From NCBI GenBank assembly GCA_020698575.1, contig CM036244.1, forward strand, positions 26,623,534-26,687,533: 64,000 nt of DNA. The letters run 5' to 3'. Within the stretch, counting starts at the first letter, position 1. Each line of letters opens with the position of its first letter. This DNA comes from Bostrychus sinensis. Lineage: Eukaryota > Chordata > Actinopteri > Gobiiformes > Eleotridae. The position numbers were made by a program, and so were the translations under genes. Below the pieces are notes generated by a model. The model saw nothing but the letters and a program-made list of their open reading frames with translations. It ran no database searches and had not been told where the DNA came from. Shown here piece after piece: positions 1 to 12,355 of the stretch.

Positions 1-2544
1 CTGGCAGATGTCTTGGTGCCAAACACATTAGGCCAGTTGCTATTGGAGAAAAGGGCGATCACTGACAGTAGTGAGATCTAACCATTTCCACAAATTTTAC
101 AGCTCATTCGGAATTGGACACTGGTAGGAAATGTACATCAGTCACTTTCTGCAGACAATTGTGTTGTCTTTCCTGTTCTGTGGAGACTGTTTTTTAATAA
201 CTGTTATGTATTTCTGCAACACACCTTGCTTTTGTATGCTCACAAAGTTAAACTTTGGTGTTTTTCAAATTTGCTGTTGCTCTGTTTGATAATCTATGAA
301 ATATTTCATTCAGTCTCTGTACCACACAGTGTTTCAGCTTTGCATTTAACACTTTATACTGCTCAGACATGCTGTTATTTTTTTCTGGAGTAAATATTTG
401 CCCTGACTTAAGTGATCACTGACCACTGCTGAAGTATGGTGCAACATTGATATAAGTTTTAAAACCTAGTATAGCTTTTTTATTCTGTTTTGTGCTTACA
501 ATGTTATCTTCCTCTGCAATTTATCCAGCTGCACATATCCACCCTCATTCATCACTTACTTACTTCATATAATAGAAACACAATTGTCTGGTGATAGTAT
601 AATTAGTGATAGTTGACAATGTTATATCCCATGTGAATTTAAAAAAATGTGTGCTTTGTAAACTATAACTATAATTACTCCACTAAATATTTTTTAGACT
701 ATTAGACATTTTAGATTAGGCTCTTATAAGAGGATCATTTGAATTTGAATGTGCTAAAAGCACTCTGCAGTTTGCCTCTTTACCCTTCCTCAGAGTGAGT
801 GTGTTACCATAAATGCATTATTATGGAACAGTGAAACACATGATGTCCTTATAAACGCTTCCCTTGTACCGTGTGTGGGGATGGATATCGTTAAGATTTT
901 ACTGATACTGCTTATCGATCTGGTCTTTTAACAGTGCTCTTATCAGTACTTTTTTGTGCAAAAATCTAATGAAAAGCATGAATTACTCTGTTTTAAGACC
1001 TTTTTGGACATTTTTCATTCACGATATAGGCTACTTTATGTTTGTAATACATTTATTTTTCTAATAGATTATTAATGTAAATCTAAATAAAAATATGAAA
1101 TGAGTATGATATAAGAAAAAGCTGTAACCTATTCTCATATAGGCTAAATAATTGCATAAAAATGCATAAAATGTAATTAAATCTCTGGGCTAATGTGTTG
1201 TTGTATTTTGTACTTTTATTCTCCACCCTCTTTAGCTGCTACTCTGTCTTTAGTTAAAACTGAACTCATTTAATGTACTTCCCTCTAACATGGTGAGGTC
1301 CTTCTGATTACTGTTGCCATGGTTAATCTTCTTTTCTTGGCTCCACTGACTATAGATTTCTTCCTTCAGCTGAACTCAAGGTGAACTGGCTCACAGTTAA
1401 ATTAACTAACTTTTAACCTATTTCCTCAAAAGTGAAACTCTTAAGTTTGATTGGCCGTTTATTGGTTGATTATGACAACCATAAGCTCAATTATTTCTTG
1501 TTTCTGGCCTTTAGTCTTTACAGAAATCATGTAGTTGGATGGGAAGTGGTGAGAGAGGTCGATGACATGGAGCAAATGTGAACCCAAGTCTCTGGTCTTG
1601 GTACCATCTCTACTAGAACCACCAAGATGTCAGGTTTAAGGTGCGAGGAACCTTCTGTAAAGTAAGCTTCGTGTGTTAGATCCACTGGTGGGCCAGTTAT
1701 GGTCATGAAATCACAGTTATATACAGTATAAGTGCAATCTCATGTTTTCACAGTCACTAGATTCACAGAATACTTTGGGTACAGAAGGGATTACTTTAGA
1801 TTGGGCAAGTTTGTAGCAGGTCACTTGAGGTCTCATTACAACCCTGCATCTACAACACTTGAGCTGAGTTTCACTGTGATAATAGGCTCAAACCAAACTG
1901 GTGGGGGAAAGCTTCATATGTGATGAGTCAGAGTCTGAACTGAGCAGATCTGTGCTTGAGACTGTTTATGACACTGCATTTACTTTACTTTCAATTGTAG
2001 AGCTAATAATAGAATAATTGTGCATGCACAGTGTGTTGTTAAGACTTGCAGATGGCATGTCCGTGTGTAAGCAAATGTTCATATTATACGTCGCTACTAC
2101 ATACATGTATTCTCTTTGAGCTAAAGTTGTGAATGTCAATGCTGGCAAAGCTGGAGCCTGAAAGCCTGAGTTTTGAGTGTTCTTCTTGTCATACCACAGG
2201 CTTTCATCTCTGAGTGTCAAGAAAGAGCTGCTTTGCAAGGGAAATTGGCTTTTGGCAGACAGATCTGTAAAATATAATCAGAGACGCTTGAGTTGGAAGA
2301 AGTTCGCCGCATACAGCCTGCCAGCCCCCATTCTGTACGCTGTCACCACCATAAATATTTAGTTCTCCTTTCACAATTTAAGTAAGCTGTAACAACAGAA
2401 CTCAATCCCTTTGTTGTCTGTGGATCATTACAATAGTTGACCTATTAACATAACATCAGTAGCTTTCTTAAAAATTAAATACGTTTTTATATGTGTGTTT
2501 AACCAGGAAATTAATATGCGTGCCAGACATTTTGTTTTCAATGA
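1..2544. other. Unique AT-rich non-coding DNA
   Basis: I see no exon, RNA gene or recognisable transposon here. Open frames on either strand stay below about 90 codons, and none is bounded by a convincing acceptor and donor. Runs of T and A are common between 600 and 1200. Confidence 0.5.
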
Positions 2545-2845
2545 CATTTGTTTGTTTTTTGTTTTGTTAGCCTGTTAGCAAAATGACAAAAAAACAAAAT
2601 AGTAGAATTAATGATCAGATATTGATGAAATTAATGCAATTAATGGTGCAAATGTGGAACACCGTCCCACAGATACTAACTCCAACCACAAGGGGTCAGT
2701 AGATAACCAAATGATTTGTGGATTATTTACCATTATGAGTTATAGGTTTTGTGACCCAATGGATAAAGCATTTATCCCTGAACTAGAAAATCCCCAGTTT
2801 GAGTTCAAGCCTGGGGACCATATCTTTTCCACTGTGAGCTTTTAG
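2545..2845 (+). repeat. Composite tRNA-like repeat (family A), copy 1
   Basis: The module reads, in order: a 'gatactaactccaaccacaaggggtcag' type block (2673-2701), a box-A-like stretch followed by 'atggataaagcatttatccctgaactagaa' (2756-2788), and a box-B-like 'agtttgagttcaag' before 'cctgggga' (2796-2818). The same order recurs in at least ten other places in this window, so it is a dispersed family. The boxes resemble RNA polymerase III promoter boxes of tRNA-derived SINEs, which is why I call the middle part tRNA-like. The leading 'tttgttttgttag' block also occurs in the longer copies. Confidence 0.65.
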
Positions 2846-3594
2846 TTATTTTTGTTTTCCCTAGGGCTGAAAGATAAAAAATGTCTCTGATGATGACAAA
2901 GTATACAAACACATGCAGTTTCTGTCTTTGTTATTTTTTTCCCCTCTTGATCTTAAAAGTAGGCCACCTTTCAAATGTGTATTTAAAACAGATCACTTAT
3001 CTTTTCTCTAATATTCCCCATGTTTTGATGCCTTGGTTCTTCATTCATCATGGTAAATCAGCAAGCAGCATGTTGTCACCTGCTTGTCTCCCAGCCTAGT
3101 AAAAGTAGCCCTTCATGTCTGCTAGTGTAATTAGATTGCTTCAACACAAGTCTTGAAAACTATCTGGCAAATATTTCGTCCCTTCTCTAAATTCATCTTT
3201 TAGGGGCCGTAATTGATATTGATGTGTGCTGCAGGACAAGCTCCTAAATCACAGCCTGACTTGTGAGACGGTTGTGGATTTAGCGGTCCAGAGTGCTGTG
3301 AGTTATGTGTGAATAAGGAGCTGCCGTCTTTAATGATGTGCTGTTGCCTTGTGCTGGTGCAGGACTGTGACAGAGCTGATGGATGGAGTGGTCTTCATGT
3401 GGTCTATACTGCAATCACCTTTGTGTTTCAGTCAATAGTTCATTACACATTCTCATCACCCTCCAGCAGCAGAGGGAACAGCAGCAGCATTTAGGCTTGT
3501 AACACCAAATTCTTGCATTTATGAATTACTATTGGTGGTCTTAATGTTATTTTTTTATGACCATCTGCCTAATTGCAGTTCTGTACACAGTATA
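2846..3594. other. Unique non-coding DNA
   Basis: I see nothing recognisable. A 72-codon and a 61-codon open frame are present on the plus strand, but they lack splice context and have no family resemblance. Confidence 0.45.
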
Positions 3595-4028
3595 CTGTGA
3601 TGCACCTGGTAGTCTGACACCCTTCTATCAGAACCAGCATTAACTTCTTCATCAATTTGAGCTGCAGTAGCTCATCTGTTGGATGAAACTACACGGGCTG
3701 GCCTTCACTCCCCACGTGTACACCTGTCGTTGGTTCACTGCTGTTCTTTCCACTTTTGATAGATAGTGACCACTGCAGACCAGGAATGCTCCACAAGAGC
3801 TGCAGTTTTAGAGATGCTCTCACCCAGTCATCTTGTCATCACAATTTGGCCCTTGTCAAACTCACACAAATTCTTAAGCTTGCCAATTTTCCTGCTTCTA
3901 ACACATCAGCTTTGAGGACAAAATGTTCACTTGCACCTAATAAATCCCACCCACTAACAGGTGCCAGTATGAAGAGAGAATCTGTGTTATTCACTTCACC
4001 TGTCATAATGTTATGCCTGATCAGTGTT
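3595..4028 (-). mobile_element. Tc1-like DNA transposon relic, 5' part with transposase N-terminus
   Basis: Read on the minus strand, this runs from a transposon end ('acactgatcaggcataac' at about 4028) through the left flank into a decayed transposase start. Recognisable minus-strand peptide pieces are FDKGQIVM and SISKTAALV, then a region matching the helix-turn-helix part of teleost Tc1-like transposases. Several stops and frame breaks interrupt it. The catalytic DDE half is absent, because homology fades near 3595. The family moves by cut-and-paste with TA targets; this copy cannot encode an active enzyme. A second 5' fragment of the same family lies on the plus strand at 21098-21455. Confidence 0.85.
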
Positions 4029-4655
4029 TTCTAAATATGTTATTTTCACTTAACTTTGTTCACATATAAATATCCATAATAAATTTAACTCTTTGCTAAG
4101 TATTCTGTTCTTTGTAGCCCTCGTTGAGAGTGAGCTATTTTTCACATGTTAATAAAAGTCTAACAGTTAGTTCATGTGACTTGCCATGACAAAGGTAAAT
4201 GAAAATAGAAAATGTATTAATCTGAGTGGTTGCTTAATAATTGTTCTCAATAGGGCACCGATTATCAGCTGTGAACTTGATAATGGTGGATGCTGGATTA
4301 GATCCTGCTACAAAGTGTTGCTTTGTCTTCAATTAGTTTAAAAACTGAAAAATAATGTGGAAAATAATTTTGTTGAATAAGCATATTCTAACAGAATGCT
4401 AAAAAGTACAGTAATAAAGAGGGCTGCACAATATTAGAAAACCATTTGTCCCTTTGCTGGAGTCAGTATCGGTGACAGCTTGGATATGAACGTTGTTTGC
4501 TGTACTAGGAAAATTGACAAAAAGGTTATCACACAAAGATGTAACCTTTTAAAAATGATTCAGAATGTGATTTAAGAGTTTGCTTTGACATTTGTATTTA
4601 TTTACTAAAATTACTTTATTATAATAATTTACATGTAACGATTTTTTCAATACAG
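4029..4655. other. Unique DNA with an isolated hAT-like end
   Basis: Mostly featureless. At 4421-4435 the sequence 'gggctgcacaatatt' resembles the inverted-repeat end of the hAT MITEs at 44050 and 48924. I find no partner end nearby, so it may be a solo or decayed end. Confidence 0.35.
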
Positions 4656-5585
4656 ATCAAATCAACCAATACCTCCCACCTGACCACCTTGGATTTTCTT
4701 CAAACTTGGTGTGATTATTGTTCATATAACCAATAGGAAGTGTGCAAAATTTGGAGGTGGTATCCTTTGTAGCTTATGAAATAATAAGGTTTAAAAAAGT
4801 GGGTGTGTCAGCCCAAAATCATGGCTTCTGCAAAGGGGGCTCAGGGGGGGCAGGTGGAGGTCTCAGGTTAGTTTTCTCTCTTAGCTCTAATGAGGACAGC
4901 AACTAAGACCCAACACCAGGGGCCCCATCTTTAACAGACTAATTAACATATTTAACTTCAAGGTACCAACAGCTTTTCTACATTTACTAAATAACATCTG
5001 CTCTTTCCAATGATGTGCTTGTTTTTATGGTAAATGGTGTCATACCTTGTCAATTTGAGTTTGAAAAACAGATTTGAGATCATCTTTTCTAGGTTTGATG
5101 CCTAATAAATAAAAGAATCCTCTTTTTTTTGACCTAGTTACTGATGAAGTACTCTCACATGGGTTTGTTATATCACAGTTTGACAGAAGTGATGTGTTTC
5201 ATTGTGGAGATATGAAAGTCCAAACTATGAAATAATTTTTACATGTTCAATATCTGGCAGGCCATAAATGGAGAATGATATAACTTTGGACCCTATGCTT
5301 TACACACAATGGACTTTACATGGTGTAGAACAAAACTTTCAAATGTCATTCATGTGGAGCAAACAGCTGAGCAGGTACAGCCTGGGGAACTGTGGCACTT
5401 TGCAGAAGCCATGATTTTGAGCTGATATGCCCACTTTTTTAAACCTTATTATTTCATAAGCTACAAAAGATACCAACTCCAAACTTTGCACACTTCCTGT
5501 TGGTTATATGAACAATAATCATACCAAGTTTGAAGAAAATCCAAGGGGTCAGGGGGGATTTTTTTCTGAAATGTGTTGATTTGAC
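4656..5585. mobile_element. Fold-back element with arms of about 180 bp
   Basis: The left arm (about 4656-4836) and right arm (about 5397-5585) are inverted copies. 'Tcaaatcaac' opens the left arm and its complement closes the right arm. The blocks 'ggattttcttcaaacttgg', 'aagcttatgaaataataagg'-like and 'atggcttctgcaaag' recur inverted in the same order. A loop of about 560 bp, with no coding potential that I can see, separates them. The long terminal inverted repeats are typical of a non-autonomous DNA transposon. I cannot fix a target duplication, so the superfamily is open. Confidence 0.8.
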
Positions 5586-6892
5586 ATGGAATGACCATAC
5601 TGTAAAAGTATGTGTGTTAAGGTCTGTCCTTTTTTAAGATATACAAGTGTTCAATATAAACTTACTGAATATAGAGCCCTGCACGTTATCAGCTATATAA
5701 ACCTCTTAAGATGTACGGTAGCTTTATTGTGTCTTGTTGAGTTACTCTGAAACAAAAGCAATGTTCTGCCACTAATAGGCCGGGGTTAATTAAATTGCCT
5801 CCTTGTAAGCCCTCAGGTGCTAATCTGCTCTTAATTGAATGGATTGGAGTAAATCAGGGAAAACGCGGCTCTTGAGTCCTGAATTACACAATCCTCACTA
5901 ATTGAGACTGGATTTAACAAAGAAATGTAACTCTTTGTTGTCTGAAATTAATGTGTAGTATATGTACAAATGTGTATAGGTGGGGGGTTCAAACTATTTT
6001 TTAATAAGAATGGATTTAAGAATGTGAAAAAATGCTTAAGAGCTGACAGTGGCTCTTATCTATGCTTTTATCTATGTATTGAACACACAGTAAGTTTGTG
6101 TGAGTGATGAGGATGAAGAGTATAGAGTTAGATGGAGGCAGATAATTGGTTGTGGTGACCTCTGAAGAGAACAGCCAGGCTGAGAGAAGACAACAACAAC
6201 AACAGCAGGCTAACATTTATGATTTACATAGCCCTTACATTATTAGTTTCTCTACCTGTTGGCTCATCTTTTAAGGTATGCAGTGGTGAAACTGTAGCAT
6301 GGCACTCAGCAAGACACACTGGTAGAAAAAGGGGAGGGGGATGTGGTGGTAGCACATGACATTATTTGCTTTGTGGAAGGAGGCTCCCAGGGACACAGAG
6401 AGGCGAGGAGGAAAAGACTGCTGTTTGTTTTCCTAAGAGGCAGTGCTCAGTGTGTGGCAGAGAGGAGACAGGCCTGCAGCTGCCAGACGTGCACACACTA
6501 CAGGCAACAGTGGAAAGGAGAGCTAAAGGCTGACTGACAGGCAAACATACAGGCACAGAGAGGCAGACAAACTAACACACAACACTCCTGACAATCACTC
6601 AAGCTCCGGGGTGCGCTCCTCACTCACATAGACAGCTCATTCCCATTCCGCACTCGCTGTGGCAGACCAATAAAATGGATCAGCACAGAAGCTTATCAGG
6701 TGGATATGATCTCAACCAGGAGCAAAAAACAGATATCAGCTTAAGTCAAAGGAACATAGTGTAAACAGCAAATCTTACAAATAAGGATGTTTGTACAGGC
6801 ATTTGTAGATTTTTTTCAGCGAACCAGGTGAATTTTGTAATGTTATGTTCGTCTTACATAGACCTACGTAGACGGCCAGGGAATCCCAGTCC
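5586..6892. other. Non-coding DNA with a possible conserved block
   Basis: The stretch at 5775-5915 stands out. It holds 'ttaattaaattg' and 'cttaattgaatgg' homeodomain-type cores and little simple sequence, in the style of a vertebrate conserved non-coding element. This is only an impression. 6340-6640 is richer in G and C, with open frames on both strands that lack splice sites. Confidence 0.3.
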
Positions 6893-7110
6893 AATTTCCA
6901 TCTTCTACCACTTATCTGGGGCCAGGTCACGAAGGCAGCGGTCTATGCAGAGACGCCCAGACTTCCCTCTCCAGACACTTTCTCCAGCTTTTTCGAGAGC
7001 TGTTACCTGGCAAGCCAAGAGACGTAGTCTTCCAGCCTTTTGTAGATCTTCCCCAAGGTCTCCTCCCGGTGGGACATGCCTGTAAAACACCTCCTCCAGT
7101 CCAGTTTCTT
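6893..7110 (-). mobile_element. LINE 3' end: ORF C-terminus relic
   Basis: On the minus strand this DNA matches my memory of the C-terminal coding end of an abundant teleost non-LTR retrotransposon, the one whose ORF ends with a GRPRTRWRDY-type stretch and an RLLPPRPD-type tail. The peptide LEEVF survives at the start (about 7100), then the frame shifts several times. The 3' end, just past 'aagtggtagaagatgg' (complement of 6895-6911), fits the family's untranslated tail. It is a short, dead, 5'-truncated insertion. The match is from memory, not from a search. Confidence 0.65.
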
Positions 7111-8353
7111 TGCTATTGTTCTTCAGTTGCACAGAGCATACCCTTTGGACTAAACTATAATGTGTTAAGTAGGAAGACTTGGTTACTAATCCTGAGAGAT
7201 TATCATAGGTATGCCCTAAATGATGACTGCAGTTTTAGTGTAGCTCGATCCCCTGTGTGGAGGCCTATATGCATCTCAAATGCAGCCAGACAGTGCAGTG
7301 GAGTCCTCCATGCCTCCAGGTAATTGCATTATCTGTTACAACCGATTTCTGAGGCTTGTGAATAGTCTATATGTGAGTGCAGTCAGCTCATGAGGTGGTA
7401 GACAAAACCCAGCAGCAGGGCCAGTGTTAGTGTGTTTTCATTAGACTTTTATATCACCACTGTATGACCAGATGTCCTCAGAGACAAGCTCTTTGTATGG
7501 CTTGCTGAGTGCTTGACATGAATATGCACATTTAGTGATTAAATATGAATTAAACCACATATGACTTTATTATAATGATGTCTTACAGAAGCAGATGGTG
7601 TATTATGTATTTAATACCAGCATATGTTTGTAGTCATTTCTGTTTTAGCTGGACATCTTTTTTATGGGATGCATCAAGCATCCCAATGGGGATAGGAAAA
7701 TATCTAGGATACATATTGATTGCTCTAAATGAAAATAGTCACTTAGTAAACATCTACAATTATGCACAAAGGCCAGAACATTGAGTAGACAAATATGTGT
7801 TTCAAGGACTTTGTATGTTCCATACTCCACTGCTATACAGGATCTGAAGAAGTAGGCTCTTGTTATAAAGGATTCCATATATTCTAAAGCCCCCGAAGTT
7901 ATATCTTGTCTGTTATTTCATTCACGTTTACTCCCCAGATGTGTTTTCACTTGTCTGTCTCTGTTGCTATGTGTGCTGGCAGTGCCAACAGGCACTACAG
8001 TTTTATTGCATTAACTGGCAGCACTGTGATCATTAACAGCACATAATCCCTGAATAACTATTGCTTTGATGATGCACATTTGGTCGCCTTTATAATAGTT
8101 TTTTACAATAAAATTCTAATAAAGGCGGGTGTCTAGTGGTGATTCTTAAGTTTAATTATGTCTTCATAATAGTATCTAATTTCCCATTCCAAGTCTCTGT
8201 GTGCCAGTTTGGTTTAACATTAGCATAGTATTTAGAGAACAGATGACAGTATGCTTTTAGTAAGATGATATAGCATCTGGCTGCCTTTCAGATTTATGCA
8301 TGCATCGGTGCTCATTTAGCATGATGATAGCTTACCACAACTAGTAAGGTTAT
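7111..8353. other. Unique non-coding DNA
   Basis: No exon or repeat boundary can be supported. The interval is moderately AT-rich with short chance ORFs on both strands around 7575-7880. Confidence 0.4.
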
Positions 8354-8575
8354 GTTTTTTACCTGTGCTGGTTTGTTGGTTTGTGGTTTGTTAGCAAGAA
8401 AACTTATCAGATTTATTTGGATGAGCCTTTGTGAAAAGCTAGTAATGGCTCAAAATAGAGCATTTACCACTGAACTAGAAGATCCCTGGTTTGAGTCCAG
8501 TCTGGGGACTGTATTTTTACCAATGTGAGATGTCTTTGTGAAGGTCTGCCATAGCCAAGTGCTTCTAGTCCAAAT
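8354..8575 (+). repeat. Family A composite repeat, copy 2
   Basis: This copy has the leading 'ggtttgttggtttgtggtttgttagcaag' block (8370-8398). It is followed by the tRNA-like module with 'agagcatttaccactgaac' (8457-8475), 'tggtttgagtcc' and 'agtctggggac' (8488-8510), then the 3' block 'gaaggtctgccatagccaagtgcttctag'. The 'gatactaactcc' block is missing, so it is internally deleted. Confidence 0.7.
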
Positions 8576-9947
8576 TTAAGTATAATATATTCAGTATTAT
8601 TCCAGACATGTTGTAATGAGTCGTGATGAGAGTTTGTGGCAAGTGAAGGCCTGTCAGATGATGCTACTGAAGTACTGCTGTCTCCCTCATGTACTTTCTA
8701 CGGCAGCTGTGTTCTCTGTCTGCACTGACATAGGGTCATCCTGTTATGATGAAAACTGCTCAGCGGCGCGAGTCTCACCCCAAGCTCTGTAACTCTTCTA
8801 AAGACACAAACAGCTCCCTTGCCTCATGGGGACATTTTAATGGCTGCAAACCCCACATCCATCTCCGGCTGCATGTCACCTTCAAATAGGATCGGATATT
8901 GCATGGCACGAAAGGGAGGAGCGAGAGAGGAAAGGAAGCTCTCTTTTGAGTCTTTTAGTGTGCTTCCATGTCTATGGGTCTGTTAAAAAAAAACACCACC
9001 AGCCTGGCTAGATTTTTCATCCATGAGCCCTTTACTCCTAGCAGTCACAACACAGCGTTTCATCTTTCTCTTCATTCATCTTGGATACATACAGCCACAA
9101 AGAGCAGGAAAGCATCAATAATGCACTTTACAACAGTAGGCCCCAGACTCACTCACAGTGCACATGGGCTAAACAATGTGTCTACATGATGATGCATTGA
9201 TGCCGTTTGACCAGACGAGTATGCCATGTGACACAGCAATATACAGAAAGGCTCCATTTTGACTTTCATCTTTGAAGCTAGAAAACATGGTCAGAGTGGC
9301 CTTAAACCTTGAGCCAGCAAATATGGTGCTGTAAATTTATTTCTGTATGATAGTGACTTTCACACATGACAGTAAAAGAGAAAAAAAAGTAATTGAAGAT
9401 GATAGAACTGACACATGCATTGCTTCCTTTCTGAATTTAAATGCATGCTAAACTATGTAAATACTGACCATCCTCCCCTTCCTGCAGTCTTTCTGGTGAA
9501 TAATCGTTGGTTGTTTTTATTTGCATATAGATAATTCAGCCGTTGTTCTGTGGTGAGCAGGCATTAGTGTTTGTCTTGGCAGACACTTCTCCGCTGCAGG
9601 CTGATGGGACCTGACTGTCTGGATTTGCAGGAGGGCTTTCCATTTGTCTTCATCAGGGACTAAGCTAAGATAATGAGAAGGAATCGTTGCAGCAGAAGTG
9701 ATTAGTTGAATTAAAAGGGCAGTATTGATTCATACAATATATTCACATCTGGTGATCCTGTGTCCAATAGTCCACTACTTAGTATCTGTTGATGAAACTT
9801 GGTAATTACCAAATACCCCTGCTACAGATAGTCTCTCTTTAATCTGCTATATGTTTTGTGGTTTTAATTGTTGACTGCTAGGGTCAGTCACAGAGAAGTA
9901 TGGAAATCCACTTCTGTCAGATTTTTTATGGTTGTTGAACATTGCTA
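8576..9947. other. Non-coding DNA with a possible conserved block
   Basis: 9535-9690 is less AT-rich and free of simple sequence and could be a conserved non-coding element. I cannot test that. No splice-bounded open frame is present. Confidence 0.3.
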
Positions 9948-10125
9948 AGTCATAATTATCAAATGTTGCAAATTGTGAGATACGAAGTTATTACTTAGTA
10001 TCTCATAATTATAAAATTGTCTCAAAATTGTCAGATACTCAGTCAGAATTATGAGATTTTTTCTCATTATGTGAAAATATCTTATAATTATGTGACTTAG
10101 TAACTCATAATTAGGACTCAGTATG
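9948..10125. repeat. Palindromic AT-rich minisatellite
   Basis: Degenerate repeats of a short palindrome, 'tcataattatgaga' and variants joined by 'ttacttagtatc', fill the stretch. Each unit can pair with itself, so cruciform or slippage behaviour is likely. Confidence 0.7.
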
Positions 10126-10899
10126 CAGTGATCAACAAAGTTTTTTTTTGCGGAAATAGTCTTCCATAGAGAAGAAAGTGCCGGCTGCTTTGTTGCCTGT
10201 TTGCTCTGCCTCTCTATCCCTCTGAGAGCTGCCATGCATGTGCCGACTCCTATTAAAATGTCCTCCTCTGTGTTTGTTTCTGTCGACTCTCGCTGGTGAA
10301 CCCTCCTTGCTGGGGTTCAAGTGATTTTACAGGCCTGGCTGAATGTAAATTGCACTCAGTTCCAAGACAAACACAGGTAATGAAGCAGATCCAGCCAACA
10401 GCAGAGGCATGTTCCCACGTACTCCCTTTGTGAGTGCTTTTAGTGGCTGCTAATGTCTGAATGGCCTCGGCTGATGGGGAATCCTCCAGTTAATCCACCC
10501 TCATGACATCGATCAGTATCCAAGAGGGCAGAGGGGAATGATTACACATGGAAATAGCTGTGAGCTACATGGCTCTTTTCATTCTGTCTGCGATACATTT
10601 TTTCTTCTTGGCTGCCTTTGTCAATCGGTGATGCATTGTTAAGCCGTGCATTCCCTGATTGATTTCTTCTTCTGTTTTCCATCTCTTTGTCATGTAAGCC
10701 TCGTGGACAGACTGTTTCATCTATATGGCTGTTGAAATGCCAGTCTCTAGGAGCTAAGAGCAATCTTCTTTTTTATGCGTTTTTGGTAGCAAACTTGATT
10801 TGAATCCATCAGCACATTTTCTGTTCACTGCTGGAAGTTCATTTAATTTTCAGGATTTGGTCTGTTTGCTCACTGTATAATGATGATAAGATTTTGAAG
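10126..10899. other. Non-coding DNA with a possible conserved block
   Basis: 10370-10530 has balanced composition and no repeats and is a weak candidate for a conserved element. Open frames of 60-75 codons on the minus strand have no splice context. Confidence 0.3.
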
Positions 10900-11162
10900 T
10901 AGGGTTGTGCAATGTATCAAAATTTGATTACAATTTAGATTATTACACCCTAAGATTACAAAAATTATGCAATTGAGAAAAAATGATTAATAGCACTAAC
11001 TCTGAAGTGTGTTTTGAATGCGCACTCACGCTCCGCCCCTCCCCTCTCAAAGGTTGCGCTCTGATAGCTACAAGCTAGGCTACATGTGGAGGGTTGTTAG
11101 AGGAAACATGACAGAAAGAGAACAAGGAGAAACGCATGGTTAGTAGAAAAGGAAACACAAAT

Positions 11163-11244
11163 TCTGTTGTTTGTGAGCACTGGGTTTGAAGAGGAAGACG
11201 TCGAGCCAAGACACACTGTGTGCAAGGTGTGCTTTGGGGTTGTG
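11163..11244 (+). pseudogene. BED zinc-finger fragment of a hAT transposase
   Basis: Two short pieces in different frames read SVVCEH (11163-11180) and GFEEEDVEPRHTVCKVCFGVV-like codons (11182-11244). This is the usual order at the start of a BED finger in hAT transposases and ZBED proteins: a hydrophobic/aromatic stretch, an acidic stretch, then C-x2-C. The shift between the pieces fits a deletion of about two bases. The histidine half of the finger is not visible downstream, where the minisatellite begins. It cannot make a working finger. Confidence 0.65.
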
Positions 11245-11254
11245 GAAACTATTT

Positions 11255-11600
11255 CTGATACATATCTTGTAAAAATGTGAAAAGATCTTGTTAAAATAAG
11301 AAAATAGTTTATCATGTAAAAACGTGATAATTTCATATCAGGTTATAACATGATACTTATCTGTGATACATATCTTGTATAAACGTGATAGTATCTTGTA
11401 AAAACATGATAATTGTGTGTCATGATAAAACATGATGATTCAGTATCTTGCAATTTAAAGATTGAAAATAGTTTATCATGTAAAAACATGATAATTTCAT
11501 ATCAGGTTAACGTGATACTTATCTTGTTAAATTGAGATGTTATTGTGTTAAAACATGATAGTATCATGTAAAAACATTTTAGTATCTTGTACAAACATGA
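11255..11600. repeat. Degenerate minisatellite inside the hAT relic
   Basis: Units resembling 'tatcttgtaaaaacatgata' recur about a dozen times with variation. A larger period is also visible: 'gaaaatagtttatcatgtaaaaac' begins at about 11299 and again near 11463, so a block of about 164 bp has been duplicated. The units contain inverted 'tatcatg/catgata' cores. Confidence 0.7.
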
Positions 11601-11885
11601 AAGTTTTCTTTTTAAATTGGGATACAGCTGAAATGAATTCACACTCAGTTGGCAGTAATATCCTGCCGTACTATAGTTCTGTGTTCATAAAAGTCTATAA
11701 CAGTTCTATAGCAGTTCACTTCATTTGGTTACAAAAGAGAACAAACTTGGTTTATTTAATATTTTGCCCTTTTTATTTGTGTGTAAAGTATATATTTTAC
11801 ATTATTTTGTTAGGTTAATGAATAATCATTTGAATTATTGTGATTTCAATTATGTCTAGATTAATTGTGATTATTATTTTTGCCT

Positions 11886-12072
11886 GGAAAGTAAAAACCT
11901 GCATTTTCAGGTTTAATTGAGTTCTGCAACAGTTCTCACATCATCACAGAGCAAAAAATTACTTTGTGAGTCCAAATACATATAGATGTTCATGTGACGC
12001 TATCCCACATCAGCCGTCTGTCATCAGCTAATCAATTACTCTGTACACAACGCAGAGGCAGACACATTCACA
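11886..12072. other. Short unique spacer
   Basis: I see nothing recognisable between the hAT relic and the possible MITE that follows. Confidence 0.4.
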
Positions 12073-12355
12073 TGTTTACATGCAGGAAGTTAAATTCCAG
12101 ATTTCCCCTATAATATACAACTAGAGTTTAAAACTTCATGTAAACATCTTACTCTAAACTGGGGATTGGAAATCATTCAAATTTCTCTTCATAGCTTAGC
12201 CATACCATCTGAATACACCATTACCTCTGTGGATACACTGTGGATACTGTAGTTCAGTTTTCTCTCGTGTATGTAAACCTGGACAAAGAACGAATTCCAG
12301 CTGTGAGTACCTAATCAGGTTATAAGTCTCAGTATGGTGTGGATGTAAACACTGA
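12073..12355. mobile_element. Possible small MITE with 'gtttacat' ends
   Basis: 'Tgtttacatgc' at 12073 is mirrored by 'ggatgtaaacac' at 12343-12354. Two internal 'atgtaaac' boxes (about 12142 and 12270) and a repeated 'attccag' suggest subterminal repeats. The inverted ends are short and I see no clear target duplication, so this may be chance. Confidence 0.35.

Larger units (their letters stand above)
10900..11885 (+). mobile_element. hAT transposon relic
   Basis: The left end 'tagggttgtgcaatgtatc' at 10900 is of the hAT type seen elsewhere in this window. The right part (11820-11880) carries the AT-rich subterminal 'attaattgtgattattattttt' sequence typical of the same group, but the last few bases that should mirror the left end are missing. 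Inside lie a BED-finger fragment (11163-11244) and a decayed minisatellite (11255-11590). It is a non-functional remnant with its catalytic region gone. Confidence 0.65.
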
